The notes: generated by a model not told the origin, from the letters alone. Shown: positions 16,693 to 25,763, numbered from the stretch's first letter. The stretch: 64,000 bases of DNA from CAKZQX01 sp034435975 (GCA_034435975.1 DAOTWD010000152.1:62001-126000), one strand, 5' to 3'. Numbers and translations: made by a program.

Positions 16693-17352
16693 TTATGCAT
16701 CCTTTTTGCGACTGATCGAAACCCCATCCCGTAGCGGCACAATCGTTGACTCAAGTTCGGGATGGCGCATAAGTGCCTGGTTAAAGAGCTGAATCCCACG
16801 TACCGTCGGTGGTGGCTGATCTTCCAAAACCTGAGCACTACACAGCACATTGTCGCCAATCAATAAACCACCGGGTCGCAAGAGAGCCACACACATATGC
16901 AATGCCTGTAGCGCCTGATCCTCTGCCGTCAAACTGCGCAAAATATCTAGAAAAATCAAGTCATAGCTTGTCAGGTTTAGCCGGGGCAAAGTATCGTTCC
17001 ATTCTCCCTGGTGCAGAGTGACATCGTTGCCGACATCGGCTTTGGCAAAAAACTCCTGCGCCAGCTGACACCGCCGGGCGTTGCTCTCAATCACGGTCAG
17101 ATGTCCCCCCACAGGCTGCAGTGCTTGCAAGATCCATAGTGCGGCATAGCCCGTTGTGGTGCCGACTTCCAGAGCCTGGCGTGCGCCTATACTGCGGGCC
17201 AGCAGATAGAGTAACTGCCCCTGCACGGGGCCAACCAGCGCCAGCCCCTGTTGTTCGGCGCGTTGTTCCAGTTCGGCCAGTGCACCTGTGCGTGGTGGCA
17301 TCAGCGCTGCCAGGTAATCCTCAATAGCGATGTTGGTGATCGTATCAATCAT
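16693..17352 (-). CDS. SAM-dependent O-methyltransferase (caffeoyl-CoA/COMT-like family)
   Basis: A 219-residue class I methyltransferase of the O-methyltransferase family 3 type. It has an N-terminal helix pair (IEDYLAALMPPR, LAELEQRAEQQGLALVGP), then motif I ALEVGTTTGYAALWI, the acidic strand LTVIESNARRCQLA, YDLIFLDI with the metal-site Asp, and LLRPGGLLIGDNVL. The ATG at 17352 is chosen because AAGGAGG precedes it by seven bases; the open frame continues 47 codons upstream without coding character. Family members methylate catechol-type hydroxyls or other small molecules. The substrate cannot be inferred from the neighbours. Confidence 0.88.
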   Translation of the reverse strand: MIDTITNIAIEDYLAALMPPRTGALAELEQRAEQQGLALVGPVQGQLLYLLARSIGARQALEVGTTTGYAALWILQALQPVGGHLTVIESNARRCQLAQEFFAKADVGNDVTLHQGEWNDTLPRLNLTSYDLIFLDILRSLTAEDQALQALHMCVALLRPGGLLIGDNVLCSAQVLEDQPPPTVRGIQLFNQALMRHPELESTIVPLRDGVSISRKKDA

Positions 17353-17758
17353 AAGAACCCGCCTCCTTGTGCGGTATGCTATTCTGTATATTATGGTGTT
17401 GATTGTATCACAAATACCCCCTACTTCATGTTGCAGGGCGCACATCTGACAATCTGAGAGCCTGTCTAAAAAGCGCGTAGACGTGATGTTCAAGTAACCG
17501 GCTACCTCCTGTTAATAAAAAAGGGGGGCCAGGTGAAAGCATGGCAGAGCGATACCCAGGCGAAAGCATAGACTTCGGGTTACAATTGCGGGAGACTTGC
17601 TCGCGTTCCTTATTTTATTCGCTGTAACCGGGCAAACTGTGGTATCATATAGGAACAACAAACGCTCACAAGAACACTTCTACCAGTAAAGACACGGGTC
17701 GTGAGTCCGCATAGGCGACGGGAATCTCTGCTTATTCGCCAGAACTGAGGGTTGAGCC
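17353..17758. other. Divergent intergenic region
   Basis: The 400 bases hold no gene. The block CAGGCGAAAGCATAGACTTC near 17560 resembles, in reverse, words at 29.44 kb. TGTGGTATCAT at 17639-17649 could be an extended -10 box for the ANTAR regulator, whose ATG lies 110 bases downstream. Confidence 0.45.
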
Positions 17759-18343
17759 ATGTCTGCTACCCGTATTTTAATCGCTGAAGATAATGATCTC
17801 GTGTCCCTGACCCTTGAGGAGCAACTCCAGGGATTGGGATATGATGTCGTGGGCATCGCCCGTTCGGGTACGGAAGCGATCTCGCTGGCGCATCGTCTCG
17901 TTCCTGATCTTATTATCATGGATATTCGCATGCCGGAAATGGAAGGTACTGAGGCGGCAGCTATAATTCGTAATCAGCGCCCGATACCGATTATTATGTT
18001 GACAGCCTATGCAGATAAAGAAACTATTCGAAAAGCCGAAGCTTCCGGGGCGCTGGCTTATCTGGTCAAGCCGGTCAATGAAAATGAGCTCCCACCAGCA
18101 ATTGATATTGCGCTGGCCCGCTTTAAGGAGATCCAGGCATTGCGCACCGAGGTGGTGGAGTTGCAAGACTCATTGGAAGCCCGCAAGCTTATTGAGCGAG
18201 CGAAGGGTATCTTGATGCAGCGGCTGGGCTTGAGTGAACGCGATGCTTATGAACGGCTGCGCCAACGTGCACGTGACAAGCGTGCCAAGATGAAGGACAT
18301 TGCCCAGGCGATCATCGAGGCCGAGGAATTGCTTGGCTCATAG
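17759..18343 (+). CDS. Response regulator with ANTAR RNA-binding domain (AmiR/NasT type)
   Basis: A 194-residue two-domain regulator. Residues 5-120 are a receiver: the acidic pair in IAEDND, phospho-acceptor Asp 55 in IIMDIRMPEMEG, Thr in MLTAYAD and Lys 104 in YLVKPV. A coiled-coil helix (about 118-135, ELQDSLEARKLIERA) leads into the ANTAR domain (GILMQRLGLSERDAYERLRQ...IAQAIIEAEEL). ANTAR domains bind paired hexaloop RNA hairpins and prevent transcription termination. No histidine kinase lies beside it, so it is an orphan here, and no obvious target hairpin pair was found in the adjacent spacer. Confidence 0.95.
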   Translation: MSATRILIAEDNDLVSLTLEEQLQGLGYDVVGIARSGTEAISLAHRLVPDLIIMDIRMPEMEGTEAAAIIRNQRPIPIIMLTAYADKETIRKAEASGALAYLVKPVNENELPPAIDIALARFKEIQALRTEVVELQDSLEARKLIERAKGILMQRLGLSERDAYERLRQRARDKRAKMKDIAQAIIEAEELLGS

Positions 18344-18702
18344 GGTGAGTGATGTTCATGAGATGTGAGCCAGGGATGAACAGAAAGTGTGGTTGCATAA
18401 CCCTGCACCGCAGTTCTGGTGTTGTTGAGGCTTACATCGGTTGATTTTTTGCAGTCAGGGCAGGCTCTTGTGCCTGCGCCATGCCCCTCTATGCGGCGAG
18501 GCAACTATGGGATGCAACCCCTGCATTCCGCATCACAACGTGGTTAGAACAAAAAACCTGTATGGGATAAGGTTGTCGGAGGGGCCTGTTCCGACCCGGC
18601 GCAGCCGGAACTCCGGTCGGGTGTGGGAGCACCAGCCTGGTTGAAGCCAGGTCTCTCAGGTACCATTGGTTGATATAGCCGAGACCTTTGGGTGACGCTT
18701 GC
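18344..18702. other. Intergenic region with strong local hairpins, possible RNA gene
   Basis: There is no protein-coding frame. Between 18590 and 18690 several hairpins follow one another: CCGACC with GGTCGG (enclosing CCGG AACT CCGG), CCTGG TTGAAG CCAGG, and AGGTCTC with GAGACCT. The block ends just before the rpsU promoter, so it is not an rpsU leader. It could be a small structured RNA, but it matches no class that I recognise. Confidence 0.3.
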
Positions 18703-18731
18703 TTGCGATCTTCGGTATTTTCCGCTATACT
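18703..18731 (+). promoter_or_regulatory. Probable promoter of rpsU
   Basis: TTGCGA and TATACT are separated by 17 bases, giving a transcript leader of about 180 bases before rpsU. The leader contains a CGCC/GGCG hairpin followed by seven T at 18873-18900, a weak attenuator candidate. Confidence 0.55.
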
Positions 18732-18920
18732 GTTAGGTAGTGATATGGACGTAAATCCTGGTATATCAGCTGTGTGTACCAGGTGGGTCAATCCCATGGC
18801 AAAGGGGGTGAGTAGGTAAGCGTGTGAATGAAGAGATCCACACCCGGCTGTTGTTAGACCAACACCAATCTTCGCCGCAGCCGTCAGGCGCGGTTTTTTT
18901 CGTTCACGAGCCGCCATACC

Positions 18921-19115
18921 ATGCGAGTTGAACGACGTGACGGGGAATCCGTTGAGCAATTGATCCGCCGCTTTAACAAAGGTGTTGTCACCGAGCGGAT
19001 TACAAAAACGTACCGCGAGAAAATGCACTTTATTTCCAAGAGTGAGCAGCGTAAAGAAAAGCGTCGCCGCGCTGAACGTAATCGACGCAAAAAAATGGCA
19101 AAAGTCAGTTTCTAA
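18921..19115 (+). CDS. rpsU: 30S ribosomal protein bS21
   Basis: A 64-residue, strongly basic protein with the bS21 pattern: a beta/loop start MRVERRDGESVEQLIRRF, then KGVVTERITKTYREKMHF and the Arg/Lys-rich tail KRRRAERNRRKK. bS21 sits on the 30S platform and helps base pairing of mRNA with the anti-Shine-Dalgarno sequence. The ATG at 18921 gives the expected N-terminus; no strong ribosome-binding site precedes it. A terminator follows at 19131-19170, so it is a monocistronic unit in front of prfA. Confidence 0.95.
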   Translation: MRVERRDGESVEQLIRRFNKGVVTERITKTYREKMHFISKSEQRKEKRRRAERNRRKKMAKVSF

Positions 19116-19130
19116 CCAGCAAAGCTTATT

Positions 19131-19173
19131 ACACGGGAGCGACGGGGAGCCTCTTGTTGCCCCGTGTTTTTCT
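19131..19173 (+). terminator. Terminator after rpsU
   Basis: ACACGGG (19131-19137) and CCCGTGT (19161-19167) form a stem closed over a G+C-rich loop, followed by TTTTTCT. Confidence 0.8.
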
Positions 19174-19184
19174 ATTCGCAGTCA

Positions 19185-19193
19185 TGGTATAAT
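19185..19193 (+). promoter_or_regulatory. Extended -10 promoter for prfA
   Basis: TGGTATAAT is an extended -10 element with an exact TATAAT, lying 36 bases upstream of the prfA start and just after the rpsU terminator. The -35 region is poor. Confidence 0.55.
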
Positions 19194-19228
19194 AGCTCTT
19201 CGCTAATGTAGTATAAAGTGCCGTTTAT

Positions 19229-20311
19229 ATGTTTGATAGAATCGCCGGTATTGAAGTGCGCTACAATGAGTTGACCGAGTTGATGGCACAACCCGATGTC
19301 GCAACGAATCCATTGCGATTGCAGCAGTATGCGCGTGAACAGCGTGATCTTGAGCCGATCGTAGCAGCCTTTCGCCAGTATAGGCAGACACTGCATGCGA
19401 TTGAGGAAACGCAGATGTTGCTCAACGATGGGCTTGATGCGGATCTGCGTCAACTGGCACAGGAAGAACTGGACAGCCTGCGTGAGCAACGACGCGCCTT
19501 AGAAGAAAAAATGAAGTTTTTGCTCTTGCCCCGCGATCCGAATGATCAAAAGAATGTGATTATGGAGATTCGCCAGGGAACGGGCGGTGATGAAGCGGCG
19601 CTCTTTGCTGCAGATCTGTACCGTATGTACTATCGGTATAGCGAGTCACGTGGCTGGAAGGTTGAACTGGCGAATGTCACCGAAAACGATGTTGGAGGTT
19701 ACAAAGAAGTCATTTTTACGGTACGTGGCGAGGGAGTCTATAGCCGACTGAAGTATGAGGGTGGGACGCATCGCGTCCAGCGTGTACCAGAGACTGAGGC
19801 ACGGGGCCGTATTCATACCAGTACTGCAACCGTTGCCGTATTGCCCGAAACCGAAGCAAACGAAATTGAATTACGTGAAGATGATTATCGCGTGGATGTC
19901 TTTCGTAGCGGTGGTCATGGCGGGCAGGGCGTGAATACGACTGACTCGGCCGTGCGCATCGTCTACAAGGGTGGTACCCCCGACGAAATTGTGGTGACAT
20001 GCCAGGATGGTCGCTCACAAATTAAGAACAAAGAGAAGGCGCTGTCGGTTTTGCGTGCCAGACTCTATGCCCTTGAGCAAGAGAAATATCAGCGTGAGTT
20101 GGGGCTGTCCCGCCTGGCTCAAGTGGGTACTGGTGAACGGGCCGAGAAAATCCGTACCTACAACTATCCTCAAGATCGGATAACTGACCATCGCATTGAG
20201 CAAAGCTTCTCCAACCTGCCGAGCTTTTTGAACGGTGATCTGGATCCCTTGATTGATGCGTTGATTATCTATGATAATGCCCAGCGCCTGGCGGAGGCAG
20301 GTATTAGTTGA
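19229..20311 (+). CDS. prfA: Peptide chain release factor 1
   Basis: RF1 recognises UAA and UAG stop codons and triggers peptide release. The 360-residue protein has the coiled N-terminal domain, the RQGTGGDEAALFA segment, the codon-reading PET tripeptide (in RVPETEARGRIHTS; RF2 would have SPF) and the catalytic GGQ at residues 231-233 in RSGGHGGQGVNTTDSAVRI. The Gln is the usual site of methylation by PrmC, which is not adjacent. The segment before GGQ reads GGHGGQG rather than the common SSGAGGQHV, a variant. A terminator follows at 20362. Confidence 0.97.
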   Translation: MFDRIAGIEVRYNELTELMAQPDVATNPLRLQQYAREQRDLEPIVAAFRQYRQTLHAIEETQMLLNDGLDADLRQLAQEELDSLREQRRALEEKMKFLLLPRDPNDQKNVIMEIRQGTGGDEAALFAADLYRMYYRYSESRGWKVELANVTENDVGGYKEVIFTVRGEGVYSRLKYEGGTHRVQRVPETEARGRIHTSTATVAVLPETEANEIELREDDYRVDVFRSGGHGGQGVNTTDSAVRIVYKGGTPDEIVVTCQDGRSQIKNKEKALSVLRARLYALEQEKYQRELGLSRLAQVGTGERAEKIRTYNYPQDRITDHRIEQSFSNLPSFLNGDLDPLIDALIIYDNAQRLAEAGIS

Positions 20312-20361
20312 ACCATATCTGGCTGTAGCGATACAGCAATACGTCGTATGCATAGAACCAG

Positions 20362-20389
20362 GGAAATAGCGTTGGCTATTTCCTTTTTT
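20362..20389 (+). terminator. Terminator after prfA
   Basis: A perfect 9-bp stem GGAAATAGC/GCTATTTCC with a GTTG loop is followed by TTTTTT. Confidence 0.93.
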
Positions 20390-20457
20390 GTCCCCCGCTT
20401 TTGAACAGGCCGGATATTACTGTTGCTCGCAGATTGACGATGCAAAGGAGGAGGGTT

Positions 20458-21498
20458 GTGCTGACACCAGAACTCGAGGCGTTTATTGTGCGTATGCCCA
20501 AAGTGGAGTTGCATCTCCATCTCGAGGGAACCATTATGCCGCGTACCCTCCTGGAACTGGCGCAACGCAATCAGGTTGAAATCCCGGCGCGTGATGTTGA
20601 GGGGGTTGAGCAGCTGTTCCGCTATCGCAATTTTAGTGAATTTCTCACGGTGTATATGGCGCTGGTGCGAGCGATTGTCTATGGTGAGGATTTTGAGCGT
20701 CTGGCGTATGAGGCGGGGATGATGCTGGCTGCCCAGCAGGTATACTATGCCGAGGTTATGCTTTCGCCCATGCAGCACCTGCTGCGTGGCATGGATATGC
20801 ACGAGGCGCTGGCAGGCACGATTGCTGGCTTTCGTCAGGTTGAACGTGAAACAGGATTGCTGGTGCGGCTAGGGTTAGATTACGGACGACAGTATGGGCC
20901 GGAACTGGCGTGGCAGGTGCTGGAAATTGCGCAGGCGACAATGGCTGAAGGAGTCGTGGCCTGGTCAATCGGTGGCAACGAAATCGGTCATCCGCCCGAA
21001 CCATTTGCTGAGATTTTTGCTGCTGCCAGGAAGGCCGGGTTACGGTTGATGGCTCATGCAGGGGAGGTGGTTGGCCCCGCCAGTGTCTGGGGAGCGGTGG
21101 AGGCGCTGCGAGTGGAGCGCCTGGGGCATGGCATTCGCAGTGTCGAAGATCCAGCTCTGGTGAGGTATTTGCGTGAAAAAAAGGTGGTACTGGATGTGTG
21201 CCCCACCAGCAATTTGCGAACTGGCGCGGCTGAGTCGTGGCAGCGGCATCCTCTGCGTATACTGTATGATGCCGGTGTCTGTGTGACGCTCAACACGGAT
21301 GATCCAACGTTTTTTCATACCACGCTGATCGATGAATATCGCAAGGCGGTATGCTACTTTGGCTTTAACGCCGACGATCTGTGTCGCCTGGTACTCAATG
21401 CCATTTCCGCCGCGTTTCTATCGCCGCCAGAGCAAGCCTTGCTGTTGCAGCGTGTAACCCGTGAATTAACCGCGCTGCGTCGTGAGTTGGGGGTTTAA
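20458..21498 (+). CDS. Adenosine deaminase family protein
   Basis: A 346-residue metal-dependent deaminase of the adenosine/AMP deaminase family. The zinc ligands are in VELHLHLEG (two His), LMAHAGE (His and catalytic Glu), RLGHGI (catalytic His) and LNTDDP (metal Asp). These are the full set needed for hydrolytic deamination of an adenine nucleoside. The family also includes adenine deaminases and aminodeoxyfutalosine deaminase, and the sequence alone does not separate them. The GTG at 20458 is chosen because AAAGGAGGAGG lies just upstream; an in-frame ATG at 20440 overlaps that site and is less likely. Confidence 0.9.
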   Translation: MLTPELEAFIVRMPKVELHLHLEGTIMPRTLLELAQRNQVEIPARDVEGVEQLFRYRNFSEFLTVYMALVRAIVYGEDFERLAYEAGMMLAAQQVYYAEVMLSPMQHLLRGMDMHEALAGTIAGFRQVERETGLLVRLGLDYGRQYGPELAWQVLEIAQATMAEGVVAWSIGGNEIGHPPEPFAEIFAAARKAGLRLMAHAGEVVGPASVWGAVEALRVERLGHGIRSVEDPALVRYLREKKVVLDVCPTSNLRTGAAESWQRHPLRILYDAGVCVTLNTDDPTFFHTTLIDEYRKAVCYFGFNADDLCRLVLNAISAAFLSPPEQALLLQRVTRELTALRRELGV

Positions 21499-21650
21499 GG
21501 ACAAACGGAAATAGGAGCGACAAAATAGGAAAGAGGGCAGTAGGGGCAGATTGCAACGTGCCCCTACAACAGATTTCTATTTCCTACAATAGCGCTTTGC
21601 GCTCAGGCCCGCTTTGCGCATGGGTGCACGCATAGATTGCTCCCGAGTTG

Positions 21651-23453
21651 CTACCCTATAATCAGCGGCAGGTACACCCGGTTACTGCCGGGGACTGGCG
21701 GGTCAATCTGTGAAGTATCGACGCTGACATTCAAGCGGAGCAGGGTTATCGAGTAGGGTGCAAAAGTATAGCTAAGCGGGTGTTTCGGATCGTTTAACAC
21801 CAGCGAGGGTGCATTTGACAGATCTGCATTGGGGGTGCTGACATCATTGAAGGTCACGGTCAGGCTATCCAGGGCAGGAGCGCTCAGGATATCGACCAGG
21901 CCGCTTTGCACGGTACGAATGCCCTCGATCTCGATTCGGGTCGTGATCGGCTCACCCGTCTTGTTGATCGCCAGCAGCGAGAGTGTCGTATCATCAATGC
22001 GCCCGCCATACACGCTCAAGGTCGTCTCGGCATCGAACGTCGTTGTGACTGGTAGCATCCGTTCGCCAAAGCGTGCCCAGAGTGGGTACACATAGTATGT
22101 GGGATAGGGCTGATAGCTGTCGTGATCCACCAGACCATAATCTGTTTTATCGCCACTCCGTCCATTTGCCAGATTCCACTGGTTCGCCAGTGTAACCCCA
22201 TGGTACTTCATTTGCCCGAGCGTATCGGCCAGATAGAGGGCGTTGACGGCACGGATCATCAACTGCGCGGTATCATTGTCATAAAACGATACCAGATTGT
22301 ATTCGGTAAGAGCAATCGGCACCTGGCGTCCACCTGCGTGACGATCAAAGGCCGTCCGCATATTGTTCATCATTGCCTGCCAGGTCTGCTGCGGTTTGCG
22401 CAGTACCTCGGCAGGATTGACGGGGGGCGTATCGTACCCATAGTGGTGGATGCTGTAAAAATCCATCTCGTTGCCAGCGGCGGCGATCACCTCATTGCCC
22501 CAGTTGTTCCAGCTGGACTGCTCTGCCACACCGACTGCGCCGACCATAATCGTCGGGTCAACGGCGCGCATAGCATTGCGAAACTCGCGGTAGCCCTCGC
22601 GCCGGTCGCGACCACTGCCAATGCCTTCAACATATTCGGTACCATCACAGGTCCATACATCTTCCCATCCCCAGGGCATACAATCCTTGCCCATTCCCGA
22701 CTTGCCACCATAGATTTCGTTGCCCACTTCCCACAATGTGATCTTGAAAGGCTCCGGGTAGCCCTGGTCACGGCGAAGGCGTGCCCAGTGTCCAACGGTA
22801 TACCAGTCACGCCCACGTACATCGACACCAATCGGGCGTTCGTCATCAACGGTTCCATTGAAGAAGGCCACTGCGGCCGCAGCTTCTTTCGCTGTACCGT
22901 TGAGGTTCACAATGTACATGCCTTCTGTGTTGGTATTGCGCATAAAACCAATAAAGTCGCTCGGTCGTGCGGCCCATGTCCAGTAGCATGTGGCACTGTT
23001 CCTGGTTTCACAGCCCAGCCAATCGTAGGCGTTACTCCAACTGCCACCGGGAATGCGCATCACAGTAAGGCCGGCTGCACGGGTACGGGCCTGAAAGGTG
23101 CTATTTTCCAGTCGTGAGGCTGTTAGCCATGCAGGGACATTGGTACCCAACATACGTCGGTCAATGCTGATCGCTGGCGCGTTTGTGTCAAGACGGATAG
23201 TTGCGCCGTCTGCATCTAGTGCAAGGGTATCTTTGGGGGGAAAGGGGACAACCTCTGGTACGATGAGGGGAACTTCGGTGGGTGCGGATGAAGGAGCAGG
23301 AGACGTGCTGTTGATGGTGGCTCCGTTCGTGGTCGGTGGCTGTAATAATGGCGGGCTATCCAGCTGTAGCAGGAGCAGAATGATACCGAACAGGGTGATA
23401 CCAAGGACAGCAAAGATGATAGACCGAACAATGTGACGAGTTTGGTAAGACAT
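21651..23453 (-). CDS. Secreted GH51-like glycoside hydrolase (alpha-L-arabinofuranosidase type)
   Basis: A 600-residue extracytoplasmic glycosidase. Residues 10-30 form a membrane anchor or signal (SIIFAVLGITLFGIILLLLQL), followed by a Pro/Thr/Ser linker to about residue 70. The catalytic (beta/alpha)8 barrel contains MRIPGGSWSNAYDW, the acid/base Glu in WEVGNEIYG and the nucleophile Glu in ALTEYN, the pattern of clan GH-A family 51. A C-terminal beta domain follows. The protein ends RVYLPLIIG, a tail that I recall from many secreted Chloroflexota proteins and that may be a sorting signal. Substrate is probably an arabinose- or glucan-containing polymer. It is the last gene of a minus-strand series but lies 250 bases after its neighbour, so co-transcription is uncertain. 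Confidence 0.85.
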   Translation of the reverse strand: MSYQTRHIVRSIIFAVLGITLFGIILLLLQLDSPPLLQPPTTNGATINSTSPAPSSAPTEVPLIVPEVVPFPPKDTLALDADGATIRLDTNAPAISIDRRMLGTNVPAWLTASRLENSTFQARTRAAGLTVMRIPGGSWSNAYDWLGCETRNSATCYWTWAARPSDFIGFMRNTNTEGMYIVNLNGTAKEAAAAVAFFNGTVDDERPIGVDVRGRDWYTVGHWARLRRDQGYPEPFKITLWEVGNEIYGGKSGMGKDCMPWGWEDVWTCDGTEYVEGIGSGRDRREGYREFRNAMRAVDPTIMVGAVGVAEQSSWNNWGNEVIAAAGNEMDFYSIHHYGYDTPPVNPAEVLRKPQQTWQAMMNNMRTAFDRHAGGRQVPIALTEYNLVSFYDNDTAQLMIRAVNALYLADTLGQMKYHGVTLANQWNLANGRSGDKTDYGLVDHDSYQPYPTYYVYPLWARFGERMLPVTTTFDAETTLSVYGGRIDDTTLSLLAINKTGEPITTRIEIEGIRTVQSGLVDILSAPALDSLTVTFNDVSTPNADLSNAPSLVLNDPKHPLSYTFAPYSITLLRLNVSVDTSQIDPPVPGSNRVYLPLIIG

Positions 23454-23700
23454 AGTCTCTCCCCAGAATATACATCATCATAGCCCAAACAGGTAGCTGG
23501 TTGTCGTTATCGCTGACAGGTTATTCTACGGTCGCATACCTGATCGGCTGACTACTGGTGTACATCGTATATCAGAACGATTGGATATCTCATGCTTTCT
23601 TTATAGCACAGCCCGGAAGAGATTACCAGCAGGGTGAAGGGATTGTCATCATGTAAAAAGCCGTCCCAATCTTGCCAGGAGGGTCAACGAGCGTTTCCGT

Positions 23701-25143
23701 TTACACCGCGAGGCGGCGCAACGTGATCGTTTCCTGGTTCGTCAGCGCCTGTTCCAGTTTGTGTAGCGTATCTGGCGGCAGTCCATCCTGGCGTAGAGTT
23801 GCGATCATCGTGGCTGTCAGGGTATAGGTAGCGGGGCCAGAGGGTGTCATACGTCGGCGGAGCAGTCGAAACTGCTGGCGTGGGATCACGGTGATCAAGA
23901 CCCCCGTCTGATCATGGTACAGAGCGATCAAGCTGGTTGTACGACGGCGGGCGCGTTCTACCCACACCGTTCCCCGTGCTGCCTCAATCATACTGCGCTG
24001 TTGGGCGCGGCTGATCTGCAGCGGCGTCAAGTGTTCATTCAGCAGCGTCTGGACGATCATGTGAGCGGCGTCAGGGCGACTGAGGTGCCGGGTATTGGCG
24101 CGCATACGCTGTAACCGCTCTGGATGAGTGAGCAACTGGTCAAGCTTGAATGTCAAGGTCGCCACATCATTGCAACGCACGGCCACACCCTGTTCGAGCA
24201 GGTGATTGCTGTTGCGCTCCTCCTGACCGGGTATGGGAGAGATAATGACCATCGGCAGGCCAGATGCCATACATTCAGACGCAGTCAGGCCACCCGGTTT
24301 GCCAATAAAGAGCGTGGCGACACGCATCAGCCCTGGCATATCGGTTGAATAGCCCAGGACGCGGAACTTCGTTACGAGAGGAAAAACGATGGCCTCAATG
24401 TCGCGGCGGAGTTGCTCGTTGCGTCCACAGATCACGACTGCCTGGACATCGTGCTGTAATTGCATCACGCGCAGGACGATCTCGCGTGCCGGGCCACCGC
24501 CCACTGCCCCCGCTGAAATCAGCAACAGCGGACATTCAGGGTCAAGCTGGTAATGCGCGAGTACCGCCGCTCGATCCACCGGCTGGCTGAAGGCTGCGTG
24601 AATCGGAATGCCCGAAACGGTAATGCGTTGCTCCGGTATCCCCAGTGTTATCAGATGCGCGCGCGTTTCTTCCAGCGCCACAAAATAGCAGTTGAACGTC
24701 GGACTGAGCCACATGCCATGAAAATCGTAATCGGTCGTGACAATCGCCAGGGAGGTGTTGATCTCCTGTTGGGACATCAACTGGGCAATAATCCCGGCAG
24801 GCATAAAGTGGGTACAGACTGAGATATGAGGGTCAAACTGTTTAATAAACCGCACCAGTTGCTGGGCATGCAACAGATCAAAGGCTCGACGAAACAGCCC
24901 TGCGTTCTTAAAGGGTAAGTCGTGCATATCGTACCACCAGCCCAACAACCATGGACTCTCCCGCACCAGGATGGTGTACGCATCGGCTGCAATAGCCCGA
25001 TAGGTATCACTGGTAAGCGCCAGGGCATCCTGGTTAATCACCTCGACCCCCTCAGTTTGACGAAAGGCCTGCTCTAGGGCGCTGGCGGCCACCTGGTGAC
25101 CGGAGCCAACGCTGGCTGATAAAATTAAGACTCGGTTTGGCAT
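23701..25143 (-). CDS. Glycosyltransferase, MGDG synthase/UgtP-like (GT28)
   Basis: A 480-residue glycosyltransferase with the two-domain MGDG synthase layout. The N-terminal half begins VLILSASVGSGHQVAASALEQAF, the diacylglycerol-side signature GSGHxxAA, and includes WWYDMHD and CTHFMPAGI. The C-terminal half carries SAGAVGGGPA, VVICGRN and the sugar-nucleotide site GKPGGLTASECMASGLPMVI..PGQEERN. Such enzymes transfer galactose or glucose from UDP-sugar to diacylglycerol. In phototrophic Chloroflexota galactolipids are membrane and chlorosome lipids, so this is a good candidate, but UgtP-type glucosylation is equally compatible. About 100 extra C-terminal residues are not part of the family core. 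The cobalamin adenosyltransferase gene lies 56 bases upstream. Confidence 0.85.
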   Translation of the reverse strand: MPNRVLILSASVGSGHQVAASALEQAFRQTEGVEVINQDALALTSDTYRAIAADAYTILVRESPWLLGWWYDMHDLPFKNAGLFRRAFDLLHAQQLVRFIKQFDPHISVCTHFMPAGIIAQLMSQQEINTSLAIVTTDYDFHGMWLSPTFNCYFVALEETRAHLITLGIPEQRITVSGIPIHAAFSQPVDRAAVLAHYQLDPECPLLLISAGAVGGGPAREIVLRVMQLQHDVQAVVICGRNEQLRRDIEAIVFPLVTKFRVLGYSTDMPGLMRVATLFIGKPGGLTASECMASGLPMVIISPIPGQEERNSNHLLEQGVAVRCNDVATLTFKLDQLLTHPERLQRMRANTRHLSRPDAAHMIVQTLLNEHLTPLQISRAQQRSMIEAARGTVWVERARRRTTSLIALYHDQTGVLITVIPRQQFRLLRRRMTPSGPATYTLTATMIATLRQDGLPPDTLHKLEQALTNQETITLRRLAV

Positions 25144-25199
25144 ACGTTATGGTCACTTTTTGAAACGTGTGCGCAAGCCATGCCGGTGCATACAGCGTG

Positions 25200-25745
25200 T
25201 TAGCTTGCCGGATTGTGCCACGGTATATCCGCGACTCCGGATCGAGCATTTGCCAGCCGTGCGAGCACAAAGAACCAGTCTGACAGTCGATTAAGATAGA
25301 GCAGCGTGATACTGTTGATCGCTTCTTCAGCCTGAAGCGAAACAACGTGCCGCTCGGCGCGGCGACAAACGGTACGTGCCAGATGGAGATGGGCGGCTGC
25401 CGGTGTGCCCCCAGGCAGAATGAATTGCTTCAGTGGCTCCAGTTCGGCTTCAAACTGATCGATCTCTTGCTCCAGGCGTGTTACATAATCGCTCCCAACT
25501 CGTGGAATGTACTTCGCCTCACCGGGTGTCGCCAGGTCGGCACCCAGCACAAACAACTCTTCCTGAATCCGCGCCAGCAGTGGATCCAACGCCGTGTCCA
25601 GGCCAATCGTGCGGGTAACGCCCAGGACGGCATTCAGTTCATCAACGGCACCATAAGCATGTACCCGTAGCGAGTCTTTGCTCACCCGCCCCCCACCAAA
25701 TAACCCGGTCTGGCCAGTATCGCCGGTTCTGGTATAAATCTTCAT
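25200..25745 (-). CDS. Cob(I)yrinic acid a,c-diamide/cobalamin adenosyltransferase, PduO type
   Basis: A 181-residue ATP:cob(I)alamin adenosyltransferase making coenzyme B12. It starts MKIYTRTGDTGQTGLFGGGRVSKD, the ATP-binding signature of the PduO family, then VDELNAVLG, and near the end the RTVCRRAERHVV helix and LNRLSDWFFVLAR. All are trimer-interface and ATP-site motifs. A GGAAAG ribosome-binding site precedes the ATG. It lies 18 bases after the methyltransferase gene. Coenzyme B12 would serve methylmalonyl-CoA mutase and ribonucleotide reductase; neither gene is in this window. Confidence 0.95.
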   Translation of the reverse strand: MKIYTRTGDTGQTGLFGGGRVSKDSLRVHAYGAVDELNAVLGVTRTIGLDTALDPLLARIQEELFVLGADLATPGEAKYIPRVGSDYVTRLEQEIDQFEAELEPLKQFILPGGTPAAAHLHLARTVCRRAERHVVSLQAEEAINSITLLYLNRLSDWFFVLARLANARSGVADIPWHNPAS

Positions 25746-25763
25746 AATTCTTTCCAGATCTAT

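Noticed and set aside
22122..23117. 331-codon open frame on the plus strand inside the glycosidase gene
   Set aside because: It is antisense to a gene with clear catalytic motifs, and its translation has no family character.
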